From: Streptomyces ficellus
GTDB taxonomy: Bacteria; Actinomycetota; Actinomycetes; Streptomycetales; Streptomycetaceae
Direction: 5' to 3'
Assembly (NCBI RefSeq): GCF_009739905.1
Contig: NZ_CP034279.1
Span: 5,084,001 to 5,148,000, forward strand
Length of the DNA stretch: 64,000 bases
In this document: positions 33,570 to 41,600 of the stretch, piece by piece
Numbering within the stretch: position 1 is the stretch's first letter
How the letters are laid out: each line of letters opens with the position of its first letter
Notes under the pieces: generated by a model
What the model was told of the DNA's origin: nothing
What the model saw: the letters and a program-made list of their open reading frames with translations, nothing else
Database searches by the model: none
Position numbers and translations under genes: made by a program

Positions 33570-34388
33570 TCAGCGCGCCGACAGCTCCGCCAGGACCGCG
33601 TCCGTGAACGGCGGCCACGCCTCGATCGCCCACGGCCCGAAGGCCCGGTCGGCCAGGGCGACGCACGCGGCACCCGCGTCCGGGTCGACCCACAGGAACG
33701 TGCCCGACTGGCCGAAGTGCCCGAACGTCCGCGGCGAGGAGGAACCGCCCGTCCAGTGCGGCGACTTGCCGTCCCGGATCTCGAAGCCGAGCCCCCAGTC
33801 GTTGGGCCGCTGGTGCCCGTACCCCGGCAGGATGCCGGTCAGCCCCGGGTGGACGACCGACATGGCCTCCAGCACGGTGCGCGGGTCCAGCAGCCGCGGG
33901 GCCTGCACCTCGGCGGCGAACCGCACCAGGTCGTCCACCGTCGACACGCCGTCCTTCGCGGGCGAACCGTCCAGCGTCGTGTCCTTCATGCCCAGCGGCT
34001 CCAGTACCGCCTGGCGCAGGTACTCGGCGAACGGGATGTCCGTGGCCTTGGCGACGTGGTCGCCCAGCACCTCGAACCCGGCGTTGGAGTAGATCCGCCG
34101 CGTGCCCGGCTCCGCCATCACCCGGTGCTCGTCGAACGCCAGCCCCGAGGTGTGGGCGAGCAGGTGCCGCACGGTGGACCCCTCGGGCCCGGCCGGCTCG
34201 TCGAGCTCGACCGCCCCCTCCTCGTACGCCACCAGCACCGCGTACGCGGCGAGCGGCTTGGTCACCGACGCCAGCGGGAACGGCCGGGCCGTGGGGCCGT
34301 GCGCCCCCGCCACGGTGCCGTCCGCTCGCACCACGGCCGCCGCGGCCGTCCCGACCGGCCAGTTCTCGATCATCGCCACGCTTCGCAT
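33570..34388 (-). CDS. Beta-lactamase-family serine hydrolase
   Basis: A 272-residue class C-like serine hydrolase without a signal peptide. The SxxK motif is PLASVTKPLAAY, the YxN motif is RIYSNAGFEV, and the third motif is GHFGQSGTFLW. It starts at ATG 34388 (MRSVAMIENWPVG), seven bases after a TACGCT element. It is divergent from a MerR-family gene whose palindromic operator lies between them and overlaps the expected -35 region of this promoter, so both directions may be MerR-controlled. Substrate is unknown. Confidence 0.85.
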   Translation of the reverse strand: MRSVAMIENWPVGTAAAAVVRADGTVAGAHGPTARPFPLASVTKPLAAYAVLVAYEEGAVELDEPAGPEGSTVRHLLAHTSGLAFDEHRVMAEPGTRRIYSNAGFEVLGDHVAKATDIPFAEYLRQAVLEPLGMKDTTLDGSPAKDGVSTVDDLVRFAAEVQAPRLLDPRTVLEAMSVVHPGLTGILPGYGHQRPNDWGLGFEIRDGKSPHWTGGSSSPRTFGHFGQSGTFLWVDPDAGAACVALADRAFGPWAIEAWPPFTDAVLAELSAR

Positions 34389-34395
34389 GCGTCCG

Positions 34396-34401
34396 AGCGT
34401 A
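34396..34401 (-). promoter_or_regulatory. TACGCT -10 element of the serine hydrolase
   Basis: TACGCT on the minus strand ends seven bases before ATG 34388, predicting a leaderless transcript. Confidence 0.45.
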
Positions 34402-34417
34402 TCTCCCGCGTTCGCGC

Positions 34418-34448
34418 TTGCCTGGAGTGCACTCCAAGGTTCTAGCGT
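34418..34448 (+). promoter_or_regulatory. MerR-type promoter with 19-bp spacer and palindromic operator
   Basis: TTGCCT (34418-34423) and TAGCGT (34443-34448) are separated by 19 bases, the hallmark of MerR-activated promoters. The spacer holds the perfect palindrome TGGAGTGCACTCCA (34423-34436), similar to operators of the NmlR/AdhR group. The -10 element ends seven bases before ATG 34456, so the mRNA is probably leaderless. Confidence 0.7.
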
Positions 34449-34455
34449 GGGGGTC

Positions 34456-34923
34456 ATGACGGTGATCGAGAGCATTCCCGTACGGACCGGGCGCCCCGAC
34501 GCCTGCGGCTCCCCGCCACCCCCGCACCCGCGCCCCGACGGCCAGGACCGCTACACGATCAGCGAGGTGTCGGCCTGGACCGGGCTCACCGCGCACACCC
34601 TGCGCTGGTACGAGCGGATCGGGCTGATGCCGCACGTCGACCGGTCCCACACCGGCCAGCGCCGCTTCACCAACAAGGACCTGGACTGGCTCGCGTTCGT
34701 CGGCAAGCTCCGGCTGACCGGGATGCCGGTGGCCGACATGGTGCGCTACGCCGAGCTGGTGCGCCGGGGCGAGGACACCTTCGAGGAGCGGCAGGAGCTG
34801 CTGGAGCGGACACGGCGGGACGTGCGGTCCCGGATCGCGGAGCTCCAGGACACGCTCGACGTACTTGACTACAAGATCGACTATTACGCGGGTGCCCGAC
34901 GGGCCCCGGAGAGGACCACATGA
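34456..34923 (+). CDS. MerR-family regulator of the downstream aldo/keto reductase
   Basis: A 155-residue MerR activator. The HTH is RYTISEVSAWTGLTAHTLRW, followed by YERIGLMPHVDRSHTGQRRF (residues about 32-71), then the dimerisation helix ending LQDTLDVLDYKIDYYAG. Length and sequence match the NmlR/AdhR branch responding to aldehydes or other electrophiles. No conserved cysteine follows the HTH, so a thiol mechanism is not evident. It starts at ATG 34456 and its stop overlaps the reductase start as ATGA. Confidence 0.9.
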   Translation: MTVIESIPVRTGRPDACGSPPPPHPRPDGQDRYTISEVSAWTGLTAHTLRWYERIGLMPHVDRSHTGQRRFTNKDLDWLAFVGKLRLTGMPVADMVRYAELVRRGEDTFEERQELLERTRRDVRSRIAELQDTLDVLDYKIDYYAGARRAPERTT

Positions 34924-35936
34924 GCACCGAGAAGATCGCGACCGTACGCCTCGGCACCGACGGCCCCCTCGTCGGCGTCCAGGGCTTCGGCGCCATGGGC
35001 ATCAGCGAGTTCTACGGCGACACCGACGAGGCCGCCGCCCGCGACACCCTGGAGGCCGCCCTCGAGGCGGGCGTCACCCTGATCGACACCGCCGACATCT
35101 ACGGCCGGGGCGCCAACGAGGAGTTCCTCGCCCCGTTCGTCGCCAAGCACCGCGACGAGATCACCCTGGCGACGAAGTTCGCCGTCGAGCGCACCGACGA
35201 CCCGCACCACCGGGGCATCCGCAACGACCCCGCGTACATCAGGGCCGCCGTCGAGGGCAGCCTGCGCCGCCTGGGCGTCGACGTCATCGACCTCTACTAC
35301 ATGCACCGCCGCGACCCCGCCGTGCCGCTCGCCGAGTCCGTCGGCGCGATGGCCGAACTGGTGGAGCGCGGCCTGGTCAAGCAGCTCGGCCTGAGCGAGG
35401 TGACCGGCGCCGAACTGCGCGAGGCGCACGCCGTGCACCCCATCGCGGCCCTCCAGTCGGAGTGGTCCCTGTTCTCCCGCGACGTCGAGCGCAGCGCGGT
35501 CGGCGCGGCGGCCGAGCTGGGCGTGACGTTCGTGCCGTACTCGCCGCTCGGACGCGGCTTCCTCACCGGGGCGTTCGCCGACGCCACGACGGACCTGTCG
35601 GGCGGCGACTTCCGCCAGTTCCAGCCCCGCTTCACGGGCGACAACGCCCGCCGCAACGCCGCGCTGCTGGAGCCCGTCCGCGAGGTCGCCGAGGCGCACG
35701 GCGCGACCCCCGCGCAGATCGCCCTCGCCTGGGTGCAGCAGCGGGCGGACGTCCACGGCCTGACCGTCGTCCCCATCCCCGGCACCCGCAAGCGCGCCCG
35801 GCTGCTGGAGAACGCCGCCGCCACCCGCATCCCCCTGAGCGAGCGGGAGCTGGCCGCGCTGGAGCCGATCGCCGCCCAGGTCGCGGGCGACCGCTACCCG
35901 GACATGTCGTCCACGTCGGCCGCCCGCGAGGCCTGA
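34920..35936 (+). CDS. Aldo/keto reductase
   Basis: A 338-residue NADPH-dependent (beta/alpha)8 oxidoreductase. The catalytic tetrad is recognisable: Asp and Tyr in LIDTADIYGRGANEE, Lys in TLATKFAVER and His in DLYYMHRRDP. The cofactor motif is VVPIPGTRKRARLLENA near the C-terminus. The ATG overlaps the stop of the MerR gene, so they form one operon. It probably reduces reactive aldehydes or ketones whose presence is sensed by the MerR protein. Confidence 0.93.
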   Translation: MSTEKIATVRLGTDGPLVGVQGFGAMGISEFYGDTDEAAARDTLEAALEAGVTLIDTADIYGRGANEEFLAPFVAKHRDEITLATKFAVERTDDPHHRGIRNDPAYIRAAVEGSLRRLGVDVIDLYYMHRRDPAVPLAESVGAMAELVERGLVKQLGLSEVTGAELREAHAVHPIAALQSEWSLFSRDVERSAVGAAAELGVTFVPYSPLGRGFLTGAFADATTDLSGGDFRQFQPRFTGDNARRNAALLEPVREVAEAHGATPAQIALAWVQQRADVHGLTVVPIPGTRKRARLLENAAATRIPLSERELAALEPIAAQVAGDRYPDMSSTSAAREA

Positions 35937-36028
35937 CGCGTCGGCCGAGCGCGTACACCGCGAGGTCGAACGGACGATTCAGCCGGACGCGTCGGCCGAG
36001 CGCGTCAGCCGAGCGCGTACACCGCGAA
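35935..36028. repeat. Local duplication at the 3' end of the acyltransferase gene
   Basis: A 20-base unit at 35935-35954 is repeated exactly at 35986-36005, and an overlapping stretch of about 19 bases (35945-35963) recurs at 36009-36027 inside the acyltransferase C-terminal codons. It looks like a recent tandem duplication of the gene's 3' end. Confidence 0.7.
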
Positions 36029-37189
36029 GCCCGCCGCCAGCAGCCCCGCTGCCGAGCGGTGGGCGGCGGTGGCGTGCGTCCACGGCGTCTCGAACCCCCG
36101 CGCGTACCGGCCGATCAGCAGCAACAGCCCCGCGAACAGCGGCAGCCATGCCAGCCGCGCCACGATCCAGCCCAGGGTGTCCGGAGCGGTCGTCAGCCCC
36201 GCGACCGGGCCGAGGAACGACGCCGGGACCGCCGCGGCCAGCATCGCCGTCTGGTGCCAGCACAGGATCGTCATCGCCGACAGGTTGATGACGACGACCG
36301 GCGCCCACAGCGCGGGGCGCCGCAGCAGCCGGCCCAGCCGGTCGCGCAGCAGGATCGCGGCCCCGCTCTGCGCCGCGGCGAGGGCGAGGACCAGCAGCGA
36401 CGGCGGGTGGGAGTTGGTGCGGGTCTCCCCGGGGACGCCGACCATCGAGGCGGGGTAGTGGAAGGCGAGCAGCAGCGCGGCGAACAGGGCCGCGCCACCG
36501 AGCAGCAGGGCCCACGCCTGCCGCCGGCCGATCCGTCGCAGCCCCCAGGACACGCCCAGTTGGTAGGCGAACAGCCAGCCCGGGAGGATGTTCAGGACGC
36601 TCAGCCAGGACGGTACGGCCTCCGCGAACGGGCCGTAGCGGAGGAAGTCGACCACGGCGACGGACCCCAGCAGCGGGGCGGCCGCCCAGGCGCCGAGCCG
36701 CCCGGCGGCCCGCACGCAGTACGGGGTGAGGGCGGTGACCACCAGGTACACCCCGACGAACCACAACGGCTGCACCACGAGCGTCGCCCCGGTGCGCAGG
36801 GTGTCGCCCGGGACGCCCAGCGCGTACAGCACCGGGACCAGGACGGCCCAGACGGCGGTGACACCGAGGACGGGGCGGCCGAGCCGGGCGAGCCGGGTCC
36901 CGAGCCACGCGCGCGTGGAGCCGGTGTGCCGGGTGTACGACAGGACGGACGCGTAGCCGCCGACCAGGAAGAAGATCCCCAGCATCTGGAGCACCCAGCT
37001 GACCGGCGCGAAGAACCCGAACGTGCTGAGCGGGCTGGCGTTGTGGATCGCCCCGTCGCCGTCGAGGGTGAAACCGCCGAGGAGCCAGTGGCCGGTGGGG
37101 ACCGCGAGCAGCGCCAGCGCGCGCAGCCCGTCGACGGCACGGTCACGGTGGGCGGGCGTGCGCGCCTCGATGCGTGCGGTCAGTGTCAT
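36005..37189 (-). CDS. Acyltransferase-3 family membrane protein
   Basis: A 394-residue integral membrane O-acyltransferase with about ten transmembrane helices. The family signature is at the N-terminus: RAVDGLRALALLAVPTGHWL (arginine and histidine), followed by the SFFLVGGYAS-like segment GIFFLVGGYASVLSY. It probably acylates an exported sugar or lipid. ATG 37189 overlaps the stop of the alpha/beta hydrolase by ATGA, so the genes are co-translated. The acceptor is unknown. Confidence 0.85.
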   Translation of the reverse strand: MTLTARIEARTPAHRDRAVDGLRALALLAVPTGHWLLGGFTLDGDGAIHNASPLSTFGFFAPVSWVLQMLGIFFLVGGYASVLSYTRHTGSTRAWLGTRLARLGRPVLGVTAVWAVLVPVLYALGVPGDTLRTGATLVVQPLWFVGVYLVVTALTPYCVRAAGRLGAWAAAPLLGSVAVVDFLRYGPFAEAVPSWLSVLNILPGWLFAYQLGVSWGLRRIGRRQAWALLLGGAALFAALLLAFHYPASMVGVPGETRTNSHPPSLLVLALAAAQSGAAILLRDRLGRLLRRPALWAPVVVINLSAMTILCWHQTAMLAAAVPASFLGPVAGLTTAPDTLGWIVARLAWLPLFAGLLLLIGRYARGFETPWTHATAAHRSAAGLLAAGFAVYALG

Positions 37190-38355
37190 CGGACGTCTCC
37201 CTGGGCGATGGCGGCGAAGGCGCGGAGGGACTCGGTGCCGGGGGCGAAGTAGCCGGTGTGGCCGTGGGCGTCGGCGGCGGGCACCGGGCGGGCGCCGAAC
37301 TCGGGGGCGGCCGGGTCGGTGCCGTGGCCGAGGCCCAGGAACTGGACGTTCGGCACGTCGGAGATCCAGTCGGACGGGTCCTTGGCGGCCCACACGCGGG
37401 CGCCGGTGCGCAGTTCGGCGACGTTTCCGGCCCGTACGCCGGGTGAGCCGAGGACCACCAGGTCCCGGGCGTTCAGCCGCGGAGCTGCCAGGCCGCAGAC
37501 GACGGAGCCGTAGCTGTGGCAGAAGACGGCCGGCGTGGGAACACCGAGTGCGGCGAGCCCGTCGGCGAACCGGACCAGCCGCGGGGCGCCGGCCTCGGCG
37601 AGCCCGCCCGTGGCGGCGTCCAGGCCCACCCCGACGGGCGTGGTGTATCCCGCCCACGCGATCACGGCGGTGCCGCGGGTGGCCGCCCGCAGCCGCTTCG
37701 CCATTCCGGCGGGCGTGCCGTCCGGGTCGGTGGGCCGGTCGTACGTCCCGGCGTCGATGTCCGACCCGGGTACGACGACGGCGACCCGGCGGCTGCGGGC
37801 GAGGTCCCCGTAGACCTCGGCGACCTGGCCGCGGCCGCGCGGATCGAACGCGAGGATCTGCCGGCCCCGCCCCGCGAGGTGCGCGAACCGGGCGTCATGG
37901 CGCAGGGCGGTCTCGTTCGCCTCGTAACGGAGGGCGAGCGGGGCGCCGTCGAGGTTGCCGACGACGGCAGGGTGCCGGTGCGCGAGTGCCCGCTGCTGGG
38001 TGGGCGTCAGGGTGCGGAAGAAGGCGGCGACCTGGCGGGGCGTGGCGCTCGCCGGGTCCGGGAGGGCCCGCCCGAGCGAGGTGTCGCCCACCCAGGCCGC
38101 GCTGCCCGGCGGTGGGCCCGTCACGGGCACCTGCCCGCTCCCGGCCGCCCACCCGGCGGTCCCCGCGACGACGGCGACCGTGACCACGAGCGCCGTCAGC
38201 GCCCGCCGGACGCGCCGGGCGGGGCGGGTGGGGCGAATGGTGCGGGCGGTGGTGGCCGTGCCGGGGCCGGGGGCCCGGCCCTCCGGCGCGGTGACCGGCG
38301 AGACCGGCACCCCCTCCCGCGTGCCGGTGTCCGGGCGGTTCCTCCAGCGGCGCAT
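37186..38355 (-). CDS. Exported alpha/beta hydrolase (DUF1023), paralogue 1
   Basis: A 389-residue alpha/beta-hydrolase with a long basic N-terminal stretch and one hydrophobic helix (ALTALVVTVAVVAGTAGW, about 53-70), so membrane-anchored or secreted. The nucleophile elbow is VFCHSYGSVVCG. Other landmarks shared with paralogue 2 (41601-42812) are VVGNLDGAPLALRY, RQILAFDPRGRGQVAEV and GYFAPGTESLRAF. ATG 38355 follows GAGGGGGG. It precedes the acyltransferase. The motif TACCGGGGTA lies about 100 bases upstream of its start, as it does upstream of the nearby histidine kinase. Confidence 0.85.
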   Translation of the reverse strand: MRRWRNRPDTGTREGVPVSPVTAPEGRAPGPGTATTARTIRPTRPARRVRRALTALVVTVAVVAGTAGWAAGSGQVPVTGPPPGSAAWVGDTSLGRALPDPASATPRQVAAFFRTLTPTQQRALAHRHPAVVGNLDGAPLALRYEANETALRHDARFAHLAGRGRQILAFDPRGRGQVAEVYGDLARSRRVAVVVPGSDIDAGTYDRPTDPDGTPAGMAKRLRAATRGTAVIAWAGYTTPVGVGLDAATGGLAEAGAPRLVRFADGLAALGVPTPAVFCHSYGSVVCGLAAPRLNARDLVVLGSPGVRAGNVAELRTGARVWAAKDPSDWISDVPNVQFLGLGHGTDPAAPEFGARPVPAADAHGHTGYFAPGTESLRAFAAIAQGDVR

Positions 38356-38452
38356 GACGCCCCCCTCTTCTTCCCTCGTCCTGTGCGGCGAGAGGAAGGT
38401 AGGAGGGCGTCGTCCGACGGGGCGTCACCCCGCGGAGCCAACCACGAGGTGA

Positions 38453-38462
38453 TACCCCGGTA
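38453..38462 (-). promoter_or_regulatory. TACCGGGGTA motif upstream of the alpha/beta hydrolase
   Basis: The minus-strand decamer TACCGGGGTA recurs exactly at 40514-40523 upstream of the histidine kinase. Both sites flank the two-component genes, so it is a candidate binding site for the response regulator. Confidence 0.45.
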
Positions 38463-38481
38463 GGGGGTGGAGGAGAGCGGG

Positions 38482-39159
38482 CTACGCGTCGCCCGGCGTG
38501 ACCAGGCCGGACTCGTACGCGAAGATCACCGCCTGCGCGCGGTCGCGGAGGTCCAGCTTCGACAGCACCCGGCCGATGTGGGTCTTCACCGTCTGCTCGG
38601 CCAGGACCAGGTGGCCGGCGATCTCCTGGTTCGACAGGCCCCGGGCGATCAGCTCCAGGACCTCCGTCTCACGGGGCGTCAGACCGTTCAGGCGCACCGA
38701 GCGGTCGCGGCGCGGCGCCGGGCGGGAGGCGGCGAAGTCGGCGATCAGACGGCGCGTCACCGACGGCGCCAGCAGCGCCTCGCCCGCCGCCACCACCCGT
38801 ACCGCGCCGATGAGGTCCGCCGGCGGGGCGTCCTTCAGCAGGAAGCCGGACGCCCCGGCGCGCAGCGCCTCGTACACGTAGTCGTCCACGTCGAACGTGG
38901 TGAGCATCAGCACCTTCGGCCGGTGCACCACCCCCGGGGGCGGCGACAGGATCTCCCGCGCCGCCGCCAGGCCGTCCATCTCCGGCATCCGCACGTCCAT
39001 CAGGACCACGTCGGGGTGCGTGGACCGGGCCACCGACACCCCCGCCCGCCCGTCCGGCGCCTCGCCCACCACGTCGATGTCCGCCTGCGCGGACAGCAGG
39101 GCCGCGAACCCCGCGCGCACCATGGCCTGGTCGTCGACGATGATCACGCGGATGGTCAC
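38482..39159 (-). CDS. NarL/LuxR-type response regulator
   Basis: A 225-residue response regulator. The receiver domain has the acidic pair in IIVDDQAMVRAGF, the phospho-acceptor aspartate in DVVLMDVRMPEMDG and the Lys in FLLKDAPPADL. The C-terminal LuxR HTH is LTPRETEVLELIARGLSNQE, then IAGHLVLAEQTVKTHIGRVL. Its start overlaps the stop of the upstream histidine kinase, so the pair is coupled. It likely controls its own operon and the neighbouring alpha/beta hydrolase through the shared TACCGGGGTA motif. Confidence 0.95.
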   Translation of the reverse strand: MTIRVIIVDDQAMVRAGFAALLSAQADIDVVGEAPDGRAGVSVARSTHPDVVLMDVRMPEMDGLAAAREILSPPPGVVHRPKVLMLTTFDVDDYVYEALRAGASGFLLKDAPPADLIGAVRVVAAGEALLAPSVTRRLIADFAASRPAPRRDRSVRLNGLTPRETEVLELIARGLSNQEIAGHLVLAEQTVKTHIGRVLSKLDLRDRAQAVIFAYESGLVTPGDA

Positions 39160-40448
39160 GCGGGTTCCTCCGTTTCGAGGGCGGTGGCGAGGGGCAGACC
39201 CGCCGCGACCCGGAAGCCGCCGTCCGGCAGCGGCCCGGTGTCGAGCGTTCCGCCGGTCAACCGTACGCGCTCCCGCATCCCGACCAGCCCGTGCCCCGTA
39301 CCGGACGACTCCAGCGGTGAACCGGGCTTGGTCGACGGCCCGTTGACGACGAGCACCGTCAGCCGTTCACCGTCCGAGGACACCGACACCCGCGTCCGCG
39401 CGCCCGGCGCGTGCCGCACCACGTTCGCGAGCGCCTCCTGCACGATCCGGTACGCCGACAGGTCGACCGCCTGCGGTACGGGGCCGAGCGCGGCGGGCAG
39501 CGACAGCTCGGCCGGCACCCCCGCCCGTACCGTCGCCTCCACCAGCTGCTGCAACCGGTCCAGGCCGGGCTGCGGTGCCCGTTCACCCTCCGCGCCCTCG
39601 CTGCGCAGCACCGCCAGCAGCCGCCGCATCTCGGCCAGGGACTCCCGAGCCGACGCGGCGATCGTCGAGAACTCCTCGCGCGCCACCTCCGGCAGCCCCT
39701 CGATCCGGTACGGCGCCGAATCCGCCTGCACCGTGATCACCGACATGTGGTGGGCCACCACGTCGTGCAACTCGCGCGCGATCCGCGCCCGTTCCTCCAG
39801 CAGCGTGCGCCGGGCGCGCTCGGCCTCGCTGATCGTCTCCTGCTCCACCAGGCGCCGCTGCGCGTCGCCCCGCTCCCGGAGGCTCGCCGTGAGCAGCAGC
39901 ACGGCCCCGCTGAGGACGAACAGCAACAGGTGGATGCCGTCGCTGTGTCTCTGCGACACCAGCTCGAACACGAACCCGGCCGCGCCGGTCGCCAGCCACA
40001 CGCCCAGCAGCGTCCGGCGCGGCTCGCGCAGCCCCAGGGCCACCATCAGCGCCAGGTAGCCGACCACGACCATCGGTGTCCACGGCCACGACCGCCCGGC
40101 CACGCCGTCGGCCCCGAGCAGGACCAGCGCGCCCAGCACGTCGGCGGACATGATGATCCACCACGCCTGGAGCGGCCGGGTCACGGCGAGCAGCAGCGGC
40201 GCGGTCTGGGCGGTCGCGAGGGCCCCGGCGATCGCGCCGTTCACCCGGTAGTCGTTGACGAGTACGGCCACGGTGACCGGCAGCAGCGAGGCGACGAACG
40301 CGAAGGCGACGACGTACGGCAGCGGCCGCAGCCAGGGCGAAGCCGCCTGCCCGAGCAACGGCGCCCCGCTCCCGGTCGGCGTGGTGAGGGCGAGCCCCAG
40401 CGCGCGCGCCGATTCGCGGAGCCGGGACAGCGGGGGAGTGGTAGCCAT
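39156..40448 (-). CDS. Sensor histidine kinase
   Basis: A 430-residue membrane kinase of the NarX/DesK-like family. Residues about 45-200 contain five or six transmembrane helices without a large extracellular domain, suggesting that it senses the membrane itself. The HisKA_3 motif is RIARELHDVVAHHMSVI, with the phospho-acceptor His. The ATPase domain has the N-box IVQEALANVVRHAPGA and the G-box GTGHGLVGMRERV. The start is ATG 40448. It is the first gene of the two-component operon and is upstream of the response regulator. Confidence 0.94.
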   Translation of the reverse strand: MATTPPLSRLRESARALGLALTTPTGSGAPLLGQAASPWLRPLPYVVAFAFVASLLPVTVAVLVNDYRVNGAIAGALATAQTAPLLLAVTRPLQAWWIIMSADVLGALVLLGADGVAGRSWPWTPMVVVGYLALMVALGLREPRRTLLGVWLATGAAGFVFELVSQRHSDGIHLLLFVLSGAVLLLTASLRERGDAQRRLVEQETISEAERARRTLLEERARIARELHDVVAHHMSVITVQADSAPYRIEGLPEVAREEFSTIAASARESLAEMRRLLAVLRSEGAEGERAPQPGLDRLQQLVEATVRAGVPAELSLPAALGPVPQAVDLSAYRIVQEALANVVRHAPGARTRVSVSSDGERLTVLVVNGPSTKPGSPLESSGTGHGLVGMRERVRLTGGTLDTGPLPDGGFRVAAGLPLATALETEEPA

Positions 40449-40513
40449 GATCCCGCCAGCCTAGGCACCGCCCGGCCGCCCCGCGTCATACCCGGGTGCC
40501 GGCCCCGAACCCG

Positions 40514-40523
40514 TACCGGGGTA
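40514..40523 (+). promoter_or_regulatory. TACCGGGGTA motif upstream of the histidine kinase
   Basis: This decamer is part of an imperfect inverted repeat: the flank at 40484-40499 resembles the reverse complement of 40513-40528. It lies about 65 bases before the kinase start. The 200-base gap 40449-40648 otherwise holds no gene. Confidence 0.45.
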
Positions 40524-40648
40524 CGACGACCGTCCCCTGGCACCCCGGCCGCACTGCCACCCCGGGCACCCTGGCCGCACCAGGCGTCCCGCGCCTTCCG
40601 GCCGCTCCGGAGGCGGAGGCCCCGGCGCTACGGCTCCGCGAGCCGCCG

Positions 40649-41515
40649 TTACAGCTCCGCGAGCAGCTGGGCCTTCTTCGCGGCGAACTCCTCGTCCGTC
40701 ACCAGGCCCGCCTGGTACAGCTCGCCCAGGTGCCGTATCCGCTCCGCGATCACCGCCGGGTCGCGTCCCGCCGTCACCGCGGCGTGCACCGGCACCGGCG
40801 CCGCGCCCGCGTCCCGTACCGCCGCCAGGACCGCCGCGGCGAACGGCAGCGACTCGTGCACCGGCCCGTAGCCGAGCCCGAAGACGACCGCCGCCGGGTC
40901 CTGGTCCGCCTGCGCGGGCTGGACGTCGCCCGCGTGGCCGCGCCGCCGCAGCCGCAGGTAGCCGTCGAAGACGTCGGGCGAGCGCCACTCGACACCGGTC
41001 AGATCCCGCACGGAGAAGGTCTGGTCGCCGGCCTTCCACTTGGCGGAGGACGCGCCCGTCCAGAACCAGCGGAACGTCACCTGGCCGTCGTCGAACGTCG
41101 CCTTGCCGTCGTACGCCTTGAACTGGAGCGGGCCCTCGGGGGCGGCCACCAGGTACCGGTCGGCCGGTTCCGCCGCGTCCGTGCCGAGCCGCGCCCGCAG
41201 CTCGTCGGCGTAGTACTCGGCGAGGGTCTCCCGCTCGGCGGGCAGGACCAGCCGGTAGGGGTCGCAGGCGTCCTTGAGCTGGCCCGCGGCCGCTTCCATC
41301 AGCGGATCGGCGCCCGCTCGCGGCACCGCGTGCAGCACGACGGTGCCGCGTCTGCCCGGGGAGAGGGTCACCGACGCCAGCGCTTCGTGCGGGATGCGTC
41401 GCTCACGCAGAGCCTGGTAGAGCTTCGGTGCGCGGATCCCCCGTTCGAAGCGGATGAGCACGGCGTCGGGTTCGAACTCCCAGGTGGCATGAATTCCGGC
41501 CAGCACATCACCCAT
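40649..41515 (-). CDS. DUF4429/SHOCT-domain protein
   Basis: A 288-residue soluble protein with two copies of the DUF4429 beta-rich fold: the first includes WEFEPDAVLIRFERG and the second FKAYDGKATFDDGQVTF. It ends in a SHOCT helix pair, IRHLGELYQAGLVTDEEFAA followed by KKAQLLAEL. DUF4429 is common in Streptomyces, with no defined activity; SHOCT segments often mediate oligomerisation. ATG 41515 has a TACGAT element seven bases upstream, suggesting a leaderless transcript; GAGG is also present. It sits between the two-component operon and paralogue 2 of the alpha/beta hydrolases. Confidence 0.85.
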   Translation of the reverse strand: MGDVLAGIHATWEFEPDAVLIRFERGIRAPKLYQALRERRIPHEALASVTLSPGRRGTVVLHAVPRAGADPLMEAAAGQLKDACDPYRLVLPAERETLAEYYADELRARLGTDAAEPADRYLVAAPEGPLQFKAYDGKATFDDGQVTFRWFWTGASSAKWKAGDQTFSVRDLTGVEWRSPDVFDGYLRLRRRGHAGDVQPAQADQDPAAVVFGLGYGPVHESLPFAAAVLAAVRDAGAAPVPVHAAVTAGRDPAVIAERIRHLGELYQAGLVTDEEFAAKKAQLLAEL

Positions 41516-41522
41516 GCGCCTC

Positions 41523-41528
41523 ATCGTA
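41523..41528 (-). promoter_or_regulatory. TACGAT -10 element of the DUF4429 gene
   Basis: TACGAT on the minus strand ends seven bases before ATG 41515. Confidence 0.45.
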
Positions 41529-41600
41529 TGCGGCGTGCGCCCGCGCGTCGCCCCCGGAGACTTGTGAGCTTCGGCCACGCTTCGCGCCCCTCTACGCGCG

